DNA of 64,000 nt from Benincasa hispida (Eukaryota > Streptophyta > Magnoliopsida > Cucurbitales > Cucurbitaceae). Position numbers and translations under genes: made by a program. Positions 32,244-45,110 of the stretch are shown here, piece by piece. The notes under the pieces were generated by a model. It saw only the letters and a list, made by a program, of their open reading frames with translations. It was not told the origin of the DNA and did no database searches. The first letter of the stretch is position 1. Each line of letters starts with the position of its first letter. The stretch covers positions 20,434,365 to 20,498,364 of the forward strand of contig NC_052350.1 of the NCBI RefSeq assembly GCF_009727055.1. The letters are read 5' to 3'.

Positions 32244-35213
32244 TTACTTCGCTCCATTGAAGAACTTCTTCCGCAATTTCAACTTCGGTGATATCCAATC
32301 CGAAAGGTTAGCAATCATAAATCCCAAAAATACCTAAACAACAAAATTACATGTTATTTCATTTAATACATTGATAAAGCTAATGTAATACGTAAGTAAT
32401 TATGATATCAATATCTAAAGTGTGTATGTGTATATATATTATTACTCACTTGAACGGATCCAAAAATGTAAATCAAAGAATAATGTCGGCCGTGGAGGAC
32501 CATGTCTCCTAACATGGCAAGTGGTATAGTTAGAGATGCACCTAAAGCGGCTACAAGTGGACTTGTCCAAACAACACCCATCGCCCTGAAATTAATTAAC
32601 GATGAATGATTTCAAAGATTCATTAACTTTAATTTAGTGATGAATTTTGAGGGAAAATTTATAGTTACCAAAAGTAATCTGAGACAAAATTTGAGACAAA
32701 GCAATTGGCAAGCACAAGTTCTGCCACTTTAGTGGATTGAGGTATCATAAATTTGGGTTCTATTCCAATGGCTCTCAATGGCCATACTGAAAAAAAAACA
32801 TACAAAATAAATTAGAAAAAAAAACCCAAGTTTAATTGAGAATTTAAAACAACAACAAAAAAAAGATGTTTTTATTTTAATTGATGAGTATTAATTAAAA
32901 TTTCTTACTTAGCCACCAGAGAGTAGTGAGAGTGAATAATCCAACATATCCCAAAAATTTCTGCATGTCAACTTTTTCTCCTTCTTCCCCTGCATACTTC
33001 TTCAAAAGTACTGCATGAAATCTTTCATATTATTAATTGCAACTATAAAACCATAAAATTAGGACAAGTTTAATTTAAATCCCATTTTCTTACAACAAAT
33101 TTTGTTAGATTATTTAGAATAATAACTACTTTGGTCTTTATCGTAATATTTTGCTTCAAACAAATGGCTAAAAGTATTAGGTAGCAAAATAATAATAAAA
33201 AATAGGTTAAAAATTATTTTTGTCCCGAAACTTTTCAATTGGTAAGATTTAATTCTTATACTTCCAACTAACCATAGTAGAGTCCGTCGGTTAGAGCAGA
33301 GAGTAGAGCAAAAATATCTCCAACGTACGAGTGCTTTCCATGCCTAAAATTCAAGCATATATATAATTCGTGAGTCGATGTCTTTACTTTGTCTTTTGTA
33401 TCAATGAAGATGTTGTTCTTACTTATAAATCTAAATGAACTTACTCGGACGAGGAGGATCGGACTTCATCTCGAGCCCAAGTCTTGCCGACGGTAGTCAT
33501 GGCCACGCCGGCCATGCTAACGATGACGGCAACAACATTGACAATGGTTAAAGATTGTCTTTCCAAGCATGCGTCGATTATGAGTGTGAACAATCCTGAG
33601 GTTGAAAACAATATGGTTGTGGTTGCTACGCTTGTTCTTGCCAATGCTGCATTTGTAAAATACTGCAAAATTTTCACAATTTCGTTCATAATTTGGTCGG
33701 TTACAAAAATTCCTTTAATTTCAAGTAATTTAATTGAAATACAACTTCACAAATATTAAGAAAGTTGTAAATGAGATAAATAAAGTTTTAAAACAGTTGA
33801 GTTATACACGTGTTGAAATATGGTACGGTGTACAATTTGGTAAAATCTTTCCTAATTATACGAAAGTGATACTTAATTAATCCATATGCTTTAATTAATT
33901 CCTAATTTCATCTTAAATCTTTAAAAATTCTTATTTGTGTCCTTCCAATTTTTCCTTTTTTATTAAGCTTAAACTTTTGCTGCCATCATTTCACACGTGA
34001 AGTCCAACTTGTGACATGTTGCACATGTTACTAATTTCATACATTAACAAAATATATTTCTTAGTTGTGATATGTTACTAACTTAAATATGTTAATTAAA
34101 AATAATAAATAATAGACATGTTACTAATACAGGAGCATAAATAAGACTAACGTGTCTAAATCCTCAATTTTTACTGGTCGAACTAAAAATTAAAATAATA
34201 ATAACAATATGTTTAAATGTGAAATTGAGAATTTTATAAAAATAAAAGATGAAATTATTGAGTATTATCCTTCACACTTTTTGTATATTTCGTTTAAACT
34301 TTTTATTAAGTGTGAAATATAGTCGAAAGAAATAAACGAGTATTTTCTTAAAGAAACATGTAAGGTTCGAACTTTTTGAATGTTAATATATCTATAAATT
34401 AATTGAGCTATGTACATGTTAACAAAAGTAATGGATCTAGAATGCACGAAATCATCTCGAGACAACAAAATCAAGTTTCCTTAAAAGAAGAAATGGAAAA
34501 AAAAAAAAAAAAAATTGCATGTACTAACCTCAGAGACAAACCAAATGGGACCAATGACAAGAGCCAAAACAGCAATTTGCTTTGTACTACACTTTGTTTC
34601 CTCTGTTTTCAATATGGTCATCTCCAAATTTTCAGGTTCACATTCACAGCCACCATTATGATTATTATTATTAACTCTTAAATCTTCACCTTGAATAATG
34701 TTCACCACACATTGAACATCACCATTTCCCACCTCTGAAATTATATTATTATTATTATTATTATTATTATTATCATCATCTTCTATAGAAGATTGGTTTG
34801 TTCTTTCTTCTAAAGCTGGCAATGGAGGCTGAAGCTCTGCAACTTTTCTGGAATTTCCATTTCGAAAATGACTTCTAAAAATCTTCACTATGCATTCCTT
34901 GATGAATGCAATTGCAAGATAAGCCACCAACATGGAGGTCCCAACATACGTCACCACAAACGGATGCTCGTAATCCGTAAAAATACTCTATCAAACATCG
35001 AAACATCGTAACCGTTACAAATACGAATAAATGATTGTCGATCTATTTAATATGATATCATAATAATAAAAAAAAAATTTAACACATTAGCTTAAACTTT
35101 TAAATTAAGAATAGCGTAAGTATAAAAATTACCTGTGTAATCTCGGCCGAGGCAACCCATATAACTACAACAGCAACAAGAAGAATCAGCCCCACTTTGT
35201 ACTTCCAAGCCAT
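32244..35213 (-). CDS. EamA/DMT-family membrane transporter (SLC35F5/THI74-like), copy A
   Basis: Eight coding exons on the minus strand: 35213-35133, 34987-34529, 33662-33445, 33343-33273, 33010-32909, 32786-32669, 32585-32450 and 32333-32244, all at GT-AG introns, give 424 residues. The N-terminal helix is MAWKYKVGLILLVAVVVIWV, followed by ASAEITQ and SIFTDYEHPFVVTYVG. A hydrophilic loop in exon 2 contains nine consecutive Asn. Then come [18 protein letters not shown] and [10 protein letters not shown] (exon 3), LLKKYAGEEGEKVDMQK (exon 5), IWPLRAIGIEPKF (exon 6), [20 protein letters not shown] (exon 7) and VFLGFMIANLSDW (exon 8). About ten membrane segments are expected. The pattern is that of the drug/metabolite transporter superfamily group called EamA-like or SLC35F5-like in plants and THI74 in yeast; the substrate is not known. 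All exons are open with good splice sites, so it looks functional. Its paralogue lies at 52748-58141. Confidence 0.9.
34741..34772 (-). repeat. ATT/AAT microsatellite in transporter exon 2
   Basis: About ten ATT units (minus strand AAT) encode the Asn run in the long cytosolic-type loop of the first transporter. The repeat is in frame, so length changes would only alter the number of Asn residues. Confidence 0.85.
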
Positions 35214-36987
35214 GAAATCAAGATGATATTACACACAAATAAAGGCTTATAAATAAATAAAATATATATATATTATATATATTCTCTTTTGATTTATGAA
35301 AATAACCCAAATATTTAAAATATATAGTTGGTGTTTAACTGATATGAGAAATAAATTCAGTGGTCTTTTGCTTAAGAGCTTTCCTCTAAAATCACTCCCT
35401 TTATATAACCATTTTCTTACATGCTGGTTTGGTGAAAAATATATATATTTTTTAAATAGATTTTCTATTTATTATTATTATTATTAATAATAATTTTGGT
35501 TCAAAGGGAAGATTTGTAATGTTGTGGTGAAGGTGGAGCTGCCAAAAGTCTAAAATGGATAAATATTATTATTTTTTTTCTTCATTTTTACTCTGTTTGT
35601 GAGTTTCTCTGTGGCTAGTCGCATTTGAAGCAAAAATGTTCTTTTTCTCTATTTCTACGTATTTCTATTTACTATCAATTTTCTTCATCAAATTATTGAC
35701 TAAATTATCTCCACAGGACTAAAGTACAATAACATATCCAATTTATATATCTTTACATTGATATTGAAATTTAAGCTCATGTAATTATGTCTTTGAAATA
35801 ATGTAATTTATTTGAAATATTTTGTTTTCGCCTCTAGACGTTTGAAATCTTTTCTACTTCTAATTGGTACACTTATGTTTACAATTTTTTTTTTTTTCGT
35901 TTTTAGTTTAACAATTGTAGGAGTGGATGAATATTGAAATTTTAAAGAAAAATTAATATAGAGTAAATAAATTGTTTTGTAATCTTATATTTAGAGATGT
36001 ATTGATAAAGTTTGACGAATTTGTTTTATTAATCTTTTTTTTGTGAGAGATTGTATTTTCTTTTTTTTTTTAAAAAAAAAAAGTGGTGGAAAACACATCC
36101 CTCTTTATTGTTTTTTAATTAATTGTGAGGATGAACGTATCTCTCACTTTCTTTCTCCTTTTATTGTTTTCTTTTTTTTTCTTTTCTTTTTAATGTTAAT
36201 TTTTTTTCCAAAAAAATCATAAATAATTTTATAATTTATTAAAAATTATTAACAATTTTTATTTTAAATGTTTTTTTTAACTCTATTGACATTTTTTTTT
36301 GTCCTTCACATTCAAATGATATTAGTGGAGTTTGTTTTTACGAAAATAATAATTATAGAGTTTTATTATCATGTAAAACATCTCCACATACTTAGAGATT
36401 AAAAATATTATTTTTTTAAAAAATTTTAGAGACCAAATAAACACTAATTAACATCAAATTTTGGAACAAATTTTTTTTTTTTCAAAGAAAAAATATGGGA
36501 GATGCATCTCTCTCCAATTTTTTTTTTTTAATTAATTGTGAGGCATGTGCATCTCTCATTTATTTCTATTTATTTATTTTAATTAATTGAGAATCTTTTT
36601 CTTTTTTATACTCGTCCATTTCTATATCTTTATATTGATATACTTGTATTCATATATCTTTTCACTAACATTAAAATTTAAGTTCACATAATTGATATCT
36701 TATTTATTGAGTTATATTTGATTTGTTATGTTCACATCCATAACAGAGAAGATGCAAATTTTTGTTATATTTTTAGTCTCTAGTGTAAATGCTTTATTTT
36801 AAATGATTGTAAACATAATTCTAATACCATGGTAAATTTTATTTCGGAATCCAAGTATACGTGTTACCAGAAATATTCGAATTTTGAACTTTCATTTTAA
36901 TAAGGTTATATATAATATTTTGCACATGTGATGCAATTAATCTTGACTTCAAACGTGGAGAAAGGCAATTAAGGAGATATATTTTTC

Positions 36988-37029
<42 letters not shown>

Positions 37030-37860
37030 AATAGGTAATAATATACATTTTTCTATGTATATTATTTTTGTACGAAAAAAGATCACAAAACACTTTCTTT
37101 CCTTTTTTTTATTTAAAAAATCTCCACCCTCAACTTCCTTGCAAAATTTAAAAAAAACAATCAACTTTTATTATTTTATTTCAAATACTTGAGTGATATG
37201 TGTATTGTAACATGAGCATATCTCAACTGGTATACATTTATGTTGATGTCGAAAATTGAACCAACGTTGAATTTGTAACTCTCGAAGAAGAGTAACCCAA
37301 TATCCTACAAAATGAACAAATCTAAACATCAGTGTGGTATTGAGTCAATTCTATTCCGACACTTAAGAAAGAGTTAGGTTTGAAAATAGCTCAAGTGATA
37401 TAAAATAAGTTTGAGTTTTTAGCATACCTCTCTTTGATCACAGCTCGAAGATTATATAGGTCGATCTTTTAGTAACTGAAGCTGGCACGACCTTTACTCT
37501 TCCAAGCCACTTCCAAATTTCTCTTCAGTCATTATCCATTCGAGCCATCATTGGTAGGGTTGGTACACACCTCAACCATTAATGTGTTTGATCTTTGGAT
37601 GAGCTTTTGGTATCTGATTATCCATTGATTAATGAGTCATTAAACTTATTATTTAATTATGACTCTTTATCCAAACTTAGCAATAAAATTACCCCTCTAT
37701 GGGTCTGGTTGGGCTTTTCTCGAACTTCATTGACATATTCATCCTAGGCATCTCTAGCTTTATTGACTAAAGAACCCTAGTAGATCTTGGTGATATTAAA
37801 CACATAGATGAATATTTTTTTTTTAATTTCTCAACCCATGATTTTCATTAGTTATTATTA
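35214..37860. other. Intergenic, AT-rich, upstream of transporter copy A
   Basis: No gene is visible. The first several hundred bases probably hold the promoter of copy A. Two related stretches (about 36040-36180 and 36440-36600), each with a poly-T/A run, 'ttaattaattgtgagg' and 'catctctca', look like a dispersed repeat. A (TA)n microsatellite spans about 36990-37026. A possible old tRNA-derived SINE starts near 37213 (gagcatatctcaactgg), but its box B is not convincing. Confidence 0.5.
36990..37026. repeat. (TA)n microsatellite
   Basis: A run of about 18 TA units. Confidence 0.95.
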
Positions 37861-38280
37861 GAGTATGTAACAATTTTTCGCAGCTCGATCTAGCATCTCG
37901 GGTTGGCAACTCGGGTTGGGAGCTGGATCTAGTGAAACTTGTAATTTCATCAAGTCTATTAAAATTTTTGTATCCAGCTTTTATTTGCAGCTCAAACTTG
38001 TAGCTTGACCTATTGAAACTTGCAATTTCTAGCTTTACTTCGAAAAAGTTATAGCATCCTTTGTAGCTTAAGCTGGCAACTTAAGTTTGCAAGTTGATCT
38101 AATGAAGCTTTAATTTTAACTTTTTCCTGTATAACTCTCATTTTTCTTACAAACTCAATTGTTAGAGCATGTAACACTTCTTCGTGGTTCAATCTGGTAG
38201 CTCGATCTAATAAAGCTTGTAATTTCAGTTTTTCCTTCAACGAAGTTATAGCATTCTCTGCCCCACTCAGGCAAGACGGA
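37861..38280. repeat. Degenerate tandem repeat near a gypsy remnant
   Basis: Words such as 'gcagctcgatctagcat', 'gcaactcgggttgg' and 'aaacttgtaatttcat' recur about four times at irregular spacing of 90-120 bp. The origin is unknown; it may be non-coding sequence of the adjacent gypsy element. Confidence 0.5.
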
Positions 38281-38409
38281 TTTTAATCACAAGACAAAAT
38301 TCTTATTTTTCGAGTAAAATAGAAGACTCAAAAAGATAATTCTCATTGCTTAAATAGAAAAAACCACGACATTTTTTTCAAACTTGAAACAAAGCTGAAA
38401 AATACAAAG

Positions 38410-40700
38410 TTTTCATTAAGAAAGCAATAATAGCTTGGATCAATGCTAATTCGACGCACCATCACTTGTGGATGCACTTCGAGTATGTCATCTGTTGACC
38501 AAGCAAACATATCTACGTTGCTTCTTAGAAAAACTATAATAGCTTTCCTCTTGTTAACTTCCTAACCTTGTTCCAATGCTAACTCTCTAGGTGTTAGATA
38601 GCAATGAGATAAACTCTAATGGCACAGTTGGCTTGCCTCGAGGCCTAAACTCAACTTCTTTCTTGAGATTGGTAACATCATCCAAGTCATTTCATTAATT
38701 AATGTATCACTCACCATGGGTGCCGAGGCATGATTCTTGACCTCGGGCTCCTCTATGGCTTGAAGAAACATCTTATCTCCCACTCTAGTAATATCATCAA
38801 TGGCATGCATTACTTCTACTTTACCCTCTAGATTTCTCATGACAATCTGATAGCATTCTCGAGCATCAGTTGCTCTCCTCTTACAATCTCAACACCATTT
38901 GGAGTAGGTAACTTCAAAATTTGATGATAGGTAGATAGACCATATCTCATTTGATGAAGGGAAGGTCTTCCTAAGATGGCATTGTAGATTGACTTATCAT
39001 CCACCACCAAGAACTCCATCATGGTTATTACACAGGTCATGTCTCTGCCAAAGGTGACTGGAAGTTCTAAGCTACCTTCCGGATATACCAACTGCCCGTC
39101 GAACTCTAACAATGGGGTTGTGTTTCTTTTCAAACATTCATGCCCCAATCTCATAGCATCGAAGGTGCAAAGAGATAAGATGTATGTCGAACTACCTCTG
39201 TCCACTACAATTTGATGCAGTTTAATATTTGTTATGGTCTAAGACACAACTAAAGCATCATTATGAGGTTGATGCAGATTTACTACATCTTCCTCAGGGA
39301 AATCAATAACTTGTTCTGTTATAATAGTAGAAAATACCTTTCAAACCACCCTTGGAGAGAGTTTGGCCTCTCGTGCTTTTTTATTCTGCTTTCTTCTAGA
39401 ATCGCCTCCGATTAAGCCACCAATCTTAATCCCTCTAGGTAGTGTTGGTGTTCGATCTCTCCTACTTCGAGTTGTTCTGGTTACCATTCTAGTCACCGCT
39501 TTCTTCCACATATTTCTTCAAATGACTTCGTTGAATTAAAATTTCTATAGCTTTCTTAAGGTCAAAACATTCTGTGGTAATATGCCTGTGGTTCTTATAA
39601 AAGTGAAAATATTTGTCTCTATTTCTATGATGTGAACCAACTTTCAACTTGGCTGGCCATTTCAACATTTTCTTGTCCTGGATTTCCATCAAGATTTGCT
39701 CCACATGGACCACCGTAGAAGTGTAATGTTCAAACTTGCTAGGTGGCAAACCTTTGTGGGTCGCCTTCTCCAGCCACCGACCATTCTTCTGTCCTTTTAT
39801 CCTTGTTCTCATGTCAATCCTCATCTTCTTGTCATTTTGACCTATGATGGTCTGAACAGGTGGCTTTCTCTTCCTAACCACCTCTCGAAAGAAGAAGCTC
39901 ACCTGCGTTAATGTACTTCTGTGCCTTAGAGAAGAGCTCGACATAGGTCGTAACTGCTTACTTGCCTAAGGACCAGAGAAACTTCTCATCCTTGAGTTTG
40001 GCTACGATAGTTATGAGAGCAGCACCATCGGTATAACCTTCAATCTGCAAGGCTTCACTATTGAACCTTGTAACATACTCTCTTAATGTTTCATGTCTTC
40101 CTTGTTTTATAGTGAATAGATGAATGGGAGGTTATCTTTAATCTCGACCTCCTAGGAAATGGGTAATGAATGCCATTGCCAGCTCTCAGAATGAGGCTAT
40201 CGACCTTCTCCACAATTTTTTGAAACACTTTCGGGCTAGACCTGCAAGAGTAAACAAAAAGGCTCGACATTTGATAGGATATCAGAATTCATGGAGTTCC
40301 ATCCACTATTGTAATGTATCCAAATGTTCTACTAGGTCTTTCAATCTATCATAGGGTATCATAGTTGGTAACTTGAATTTAGGGGGTACTGGTTGTCACA
40401 TGATTTCATACGTGAAGGATGGGTCTACCTAATCTAACAAATTATCAAGGTCCAATCCTTTGTGATCTTGTGCCTTCTTGATATCCTCTAACTTGTTTTG
40501 GATTCGCTATAACTCAACCACCCATGATTGACTCTTCACTTCCTTGTGATCCTCAACCTTCTTTTTTCACCTTTGGTTGATGAGATCCCGTAAATTTGTA
40601 CTCGTGTCAGATTTTTCTGCCCAATCCATCCTTCGAATCTCTGTCCATTCACCCCTCTGAATTGTTGAACGCCCCTAATGTGTGTAAGATCCTCTAGGCT
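38410..40700 (-). pseudogene. Ty3/gypsy gag-protease-pol start remnant
   Basis: Minus-strand order from right to left. Gag pieces lie at about 40440-39950 (EGYTDGAALITIVAKLKDEK). A 151-residue open stretch at 39944-39489 includes YKNHRHITTECFDLKKAIE and IQRSHLKKYVEE, the wording seen next to the nucleocapsid in one plant gypsy group. A protease follows at 39208-38837: DRGSSTYILSL in place of DTGSS, then FLVVDDKSIYNAILGRPSL and LPTPNGVEIVRGEQ. A spacer at 38545-38420 (NVDMFAWSTDDILEVHP) normally leads into reverse transcriptase, which is missing. Several stops separate the pieces, and the protease active-site Thr is Arg, so it is inactive. Confidence 0.82.
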
Positions 40701-42790
40701 GACTCTTGACTAGAGAATAGTTTTTTTTTTTAACAGTAAGAGCTCAAGAATGGTTATCGACAAGTAGATGCTTCTTCAGGTCTGAATTATTAGCTCTCCT
40801 GTCGTTCCCTCCCAATATCAGCTTTTCTGATGCCTTTGGTTCAGGAACCTCAGACTCTTCCACCCCTTTAATTCCTAGACTCTCCTTCTCTTGAGGCTAA
40901 GCTAGGCTCTAGGTTTGTTCTACTATTTAACTCAATCTAGTTTGTTCCTAATAATTTGTACCGTCAATTTTGAAATTTAAAAAAAAAAAAAAAAAAAAAC
41001 CTTTTCTTTTAGAACAATTACGGGAGTGGAAGACTAGGAAATTGTACTTGATAATTTTGACTCATCCCACGAGAAAAACACTCAAAAGACAAATTTAGTT
41101 TTTATTATTATTTTCTTTTTCCCAATAACATAAAAGGAGGAGACTATGGGACCAGACCAACCTTTGATAATTATGACGTCACCAAGCTCTATATTCAATT
41201 ATGATTTTTCAATTCTGGTCCATTCATCTCCTGACCTCTCTCTCATGTAGACATGTAATTATATTTATCTTTACCAGGCTTAATAAATTATGTTTTCTTT
41301 CTAATCCCTACCTAACCTTATAATTTATGTTACTAATTTCTAAATTCAAACCAAGCTCGTTTCTTTTCTTCTTTTTTTTTTTTCCTTTTTTTTTTTTAAA
41401 AAAAAAAGAAAGATCAATTAATTATAAGATATTTATTACTATTATCGCAAAGACGTAGCTCCTTCATAAAAATAAAAACACAAAATCAAAAGAAGAAATA
41501 GTTGATTATTCAATTATCATTTCACAATTAGATGAACTCAAACTAAGGAAAAAAAGAAATTCTTCATTTTTTTCCGTGACAAAGCTTACTTTCCTCTCTT
41601 TATGTATTACTCTCATTTCTTGAAATATTTATTGGAAGAAAATCTAATGGATTTGGAAACAAAGTAAAAATCACTTTTCAAATATTCCAATTAATTTAAA
41701 ACATTTTTCGAATAATAGCTTTAAAGTATTTTTTCCAAAAGTTATTCAAGAATTATGGACTAAAACTCACTTTATATGAGTTATTGACACATTTGTTAGA
41801 CATATTATTTTTAGATGTAATACAATTTAAGTAAACTTGAGATTAGATTTGCTTAAAAACAAGTAAACCAACCACATTAAAATTTTAAGTTAAATTATGT
41901 TTATAATTTGTATCTCTTTTTCTTTTGAGATCTAAAATTTGATCTCGCATCCCTATAATTATTGTACTTCAAAATAAAGAAAAAGAAAACTCAACTTAAA
42001 TATTATAAGTAACATTTCTATAGATAATTGTGGAATATTTTAGAACTTAAAAAGTGTAGTTATTGCAAAATATATTTTTGATAGGGACAACACCATCCAA
42101 CTATTTCCACAATGGTAAGATATTGTCTACTTTGGACATAAACCATCACAATTTTGTTTTTGGTTTCACCTCAAAATACCTTATATCATTGGAAATAATT
42201 GTTCTTCCTTATAAACTCATGATATAATAATAGTCAGCACAAAAAGTAATCATTTTAAAAGTGTATCACCTAATTGTAAAAATATTAGTTAAGTTTGATA
42301 TGTAATTTTAGTATGTGTTAATATTATTGATATTTATGTTGCCAATTCATCTTATCCATTTATCTCTTGCATATGGTTGTTTATATTTGTATTAGAATAT
42401 TTTACTTTGCTTTATTAATCGTGCAATATATTAGAATCTATTATTTTACCATTATATTTATTCAAATATGCACTATTTTATTATTTTGTGATTGTGTTAA
42501 TCACAATTTTATGCTACATAAACTTATTATTCAAATATTTTTTAGTTTCAAATATTGTTTAATTAAATAAACAAATAAATAAGTATTTAAATAATTTTAT
42601 TGTTTATTAATCACAAAAGAAAACGTAATAATTAAAAATGTTTAAATTTAATAAATAAATAAGTTATTTTTAGAGTAGTTCTTGTAAATAAATAAATAAA
42701 AAAAAAACAAAAGTATTTACAATCTATAGCAAAAAATTTGTTAAGGAAGCGAAGTTTTTCTTTCTTTCAAAATTCCTAAAATATCCTTGC
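40701..42790. other. Intergenic, AT-rich
   Basis: No gene is visible. Homopolymer runs lie near 40980-41000 (A) and 41370-41410 (T then A). The first 200 bp may still belong to the gypsy remnant. Confidence 0.45.
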
Positions 42791-42799
42791 GATTTGTAA

Positions 42800-43070
42800 T
42801 CCGTGGGTCCTCACCTATGACTTCTTCCTCGTCGTTGTTCAGCTTCTTCCTCGGTGTTCTTCGTCATCGACGTCTTCTTCCTCGGCCTTCTTCCTCATCG
42901 ACGACGTCTTCCTCAGCCTTCGTCCTCATCGACGATGTCTTCTTCCTCGACGTTCTTCTTCATTGAAGACATTCTTCCTCAACCACAGTATGACTTCTTC
43001 CTCAATTTTTTTCTTCGATTTTCTATGCGTGTAGGTCTATGGTTCTTCCTTGATTCTCTTCTTTGATTTT
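42800..43070. repeat. CTTCTTCCTC-rich simple repeat
   Basis: Words built on 'cttcttcctc' and 'tcatcgacg' recur. The open frame across it encodes only low-complexity Ser/Phe/Pro sequence and is not a credible gene. Confidence 0.7.
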
Positions 43071-43136
43071 TTTGCCCACGTTCGTCTATGGCTTTTTCCT
43101 CGTCCACAACGTCGTGGTTCCTCAGCCACACTATTT

Positions 43137-43510
43137 GTCTCGTGAAGTACTTCACGAGACAAAAGACAGAAATGACATGAAGTTGAGTTCTTTGAATTCA
43201 TTTCGTGAAATAACTTCACAAAACAAAAGACAGAAATGACGTGAAGTTGAGTTCGTTGAGTTCATTTATCTTGTGAAGTTCGTCTCATGAAATAACTTCA
43301 TGACACAAAAGACAAGAATGACGNTGAAGTTGAGTTCGTTGAGTTCATTTATCTTGTGAAGTTCGTCTCATGAAATAACTTCATGACACAAAAGACAAGA
43401 ATGACGTGAAGTTGAGTTCATTTCTCATAAAGTTCGTCTGGTGAAGTAACATCACGAGACAAACTTCACGAGACAAAAGACATAAATGATGTGAAGTTGA
43501 GTTCATTAAT
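43137..43510. repeat. Minisatellite, units of about 64-83 bp, with one N
   Basis: Five successive units share 'acaaaagacag(a)aatgacgtgaagttgagtt'. Units starting near 43214 and 43296 end identically ('cttgtgaagttcgtctcatg'), and units near 43296 and 43379 begin identically ('ttcatgacacaaaagac'). One N sits at 43324 in 'gacgntgaag'. Each unit holds inverted words (cttcacgag/ctcgtgaag type), so the array can fold. Confidence 0.85.
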
Positions 43511-43654
43511 GAGATGCATCTAATTACTTTTTTATAGTTTGTATTACATCTAATGAGATGCATATTGTTATCCACAAATGCTTGTTCTAGTCTTGCATTA
43601 TTGTTTGATGTTCATGTTCCTGTTCCACCTATTTAAACATACAACTATCAGTTT

Positions 43655-44370
43655 ATATTCTATCATTCACTATCATTCACTACTATCATTCACTACTATC
43701 ATTCACTATTATCATTCAATGAACATTGGTAAACTTCTATCACTGTCTATCGTTGATAGACAGTGATAGAAGTCTATCACTATCTATCAACGATATACAT
43801 TGATAGATATTAGTGATAGTGTAAATAACCATGAAATGTGATAGATAATGATAATGTCTATCACTGTCTATCAGGTACTTCTTTATATACTAAAGCGTGA
43901 CATCAAGTGTAAGTAGTCTATGAATGATAAAAACATCAACTATAAAAGAAATATCAAAACACCAACTGTAAGTAGCCCCAACTAAACATATCTAAGAAAA
44001 CATGTGTATACATTAGTAATGGTATGAATGATAGACAGCATAGAACACTTAATGTCACATATAGACACTGATAGTAGTCTATTAGTGTTTATTTGTAATA
44101 GACATTGATAGCCTCCTATCACCTTCTATGTACTTATTTTCTTTATATAACAACATGACTAAACCACGAAATGGATCCTATAAGCAAACTAAACTAAAAA
44201 CAAAACAAATATCAAAACATATACAATCCAATAAGTAGCCCTTAACCAAACAATCAAATATCAAAACATATATAATCAGGCTAAACATATATGAGAAAAT
44301 GTTCTATCCGTTTATATCACTAATAAACAGTGATACACCACTATTAATGTCTATCATATGTTTATTTATA
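43655..44370. repeat. Minisatellite and TATCA/GATAG fold-back repeat
   Basis: A 12-13-bp repeat 'ctatcattcacta' (about 43655-43715) is followed by palindromic GATAG/CTATC words, including the perfect hairpin CACTGTCTATC-GTT-GATAGACAGTG at 43741-43765. More 'gatagtagtctatta' words follow to about 44370. Related sequence is found at about 48140-48190, 49380-49440, 57640-57720 and 59800-59880. Confidence 0.75.
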
Positions 44371-45110
44371 CCTTCAATTTTAGTTTCCCTTGTTCTCCCT
44401 TTTGAGTTTTTATCTTCTCTTCTCTTGTCTTTTTTTTTTTTTTTTTTTTTTTTAATGATTATTCTCATTTAATTGTCTTCCTTTTGATGTTGTTTATCAT
44501 CTGCACACAAATTTTAAGGCTAATAAATATTACCACTAAATAAGAAACTAGAATTAGGCTTACTAACTATATTCACTCATAAATTGATAAGAATAAAAGA
44601 AAAGAGTTATACCTTTTAAAGTTGAGTAATTACTAATGCAGTGGTAGAAGAAAGATGCAGCAAGAAGTAACAATGGAAGAAAGATTAAGAAGAAGAAGAA
44701 AAGGACCAAGAAGCAGCAGATGAGGATGGAAATGAAGCAGCGGACGAAAAAGGACGTAAATAGAAAGAAAAAATGTGAAGCAACGTTGATGGAAGAAGAA
44801 GAAGAAGAAGAAGAAGAAGAAGAAGAAGAAGAAATTGATTTTGAGAGAATGATGAAATGAGAGGATTGGAGGAGATGAAGCATCGTTCGTTGGAGGGAAA
44901 AACCTTAGAGAAATCGCAACAATTAATCATGGTTGGGTCAGGTTCCGGGTTGGGTCGCCGTCTTTTCTCCCATTTTTTTTCGGTATTTTACATCCTTTTT
45001 GTGTTTGGTTTGGGCTGTAACCGTTTCTTAATCTTTTTTGCCAAAAATTTAAATACTTTGGCCTACTTTTCTATATATAAAAATCCTCCTATATTTATTT
45101 AGTTGGAGAT
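44371..45110. other. Intergenic with poly-T and (AAG)n microsatellite
   Basis: A T run lies at about 44430-44453 and an (AAG)n run at about 44794-44832. Open frames here are low-complexity Ser/Leu runs from the microsatellite. No gene was recognised. Confidence 0.55.

Noticed and set aside
33484..33759. Plus-strand open frame opposite transporter copy A
   Set aside because: It is the complement of exon 3, which encodes conserved transporter sequence on the minus strand. The similar frame at 11021-11269 is the complement of the pseudogene exon.
44563..44930. Two minus-strand open frames with Ser or Leu runs
   Set aside because: They come from the (AAG)n microsatellite read in different frames. 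There is no domain and no splice structure.
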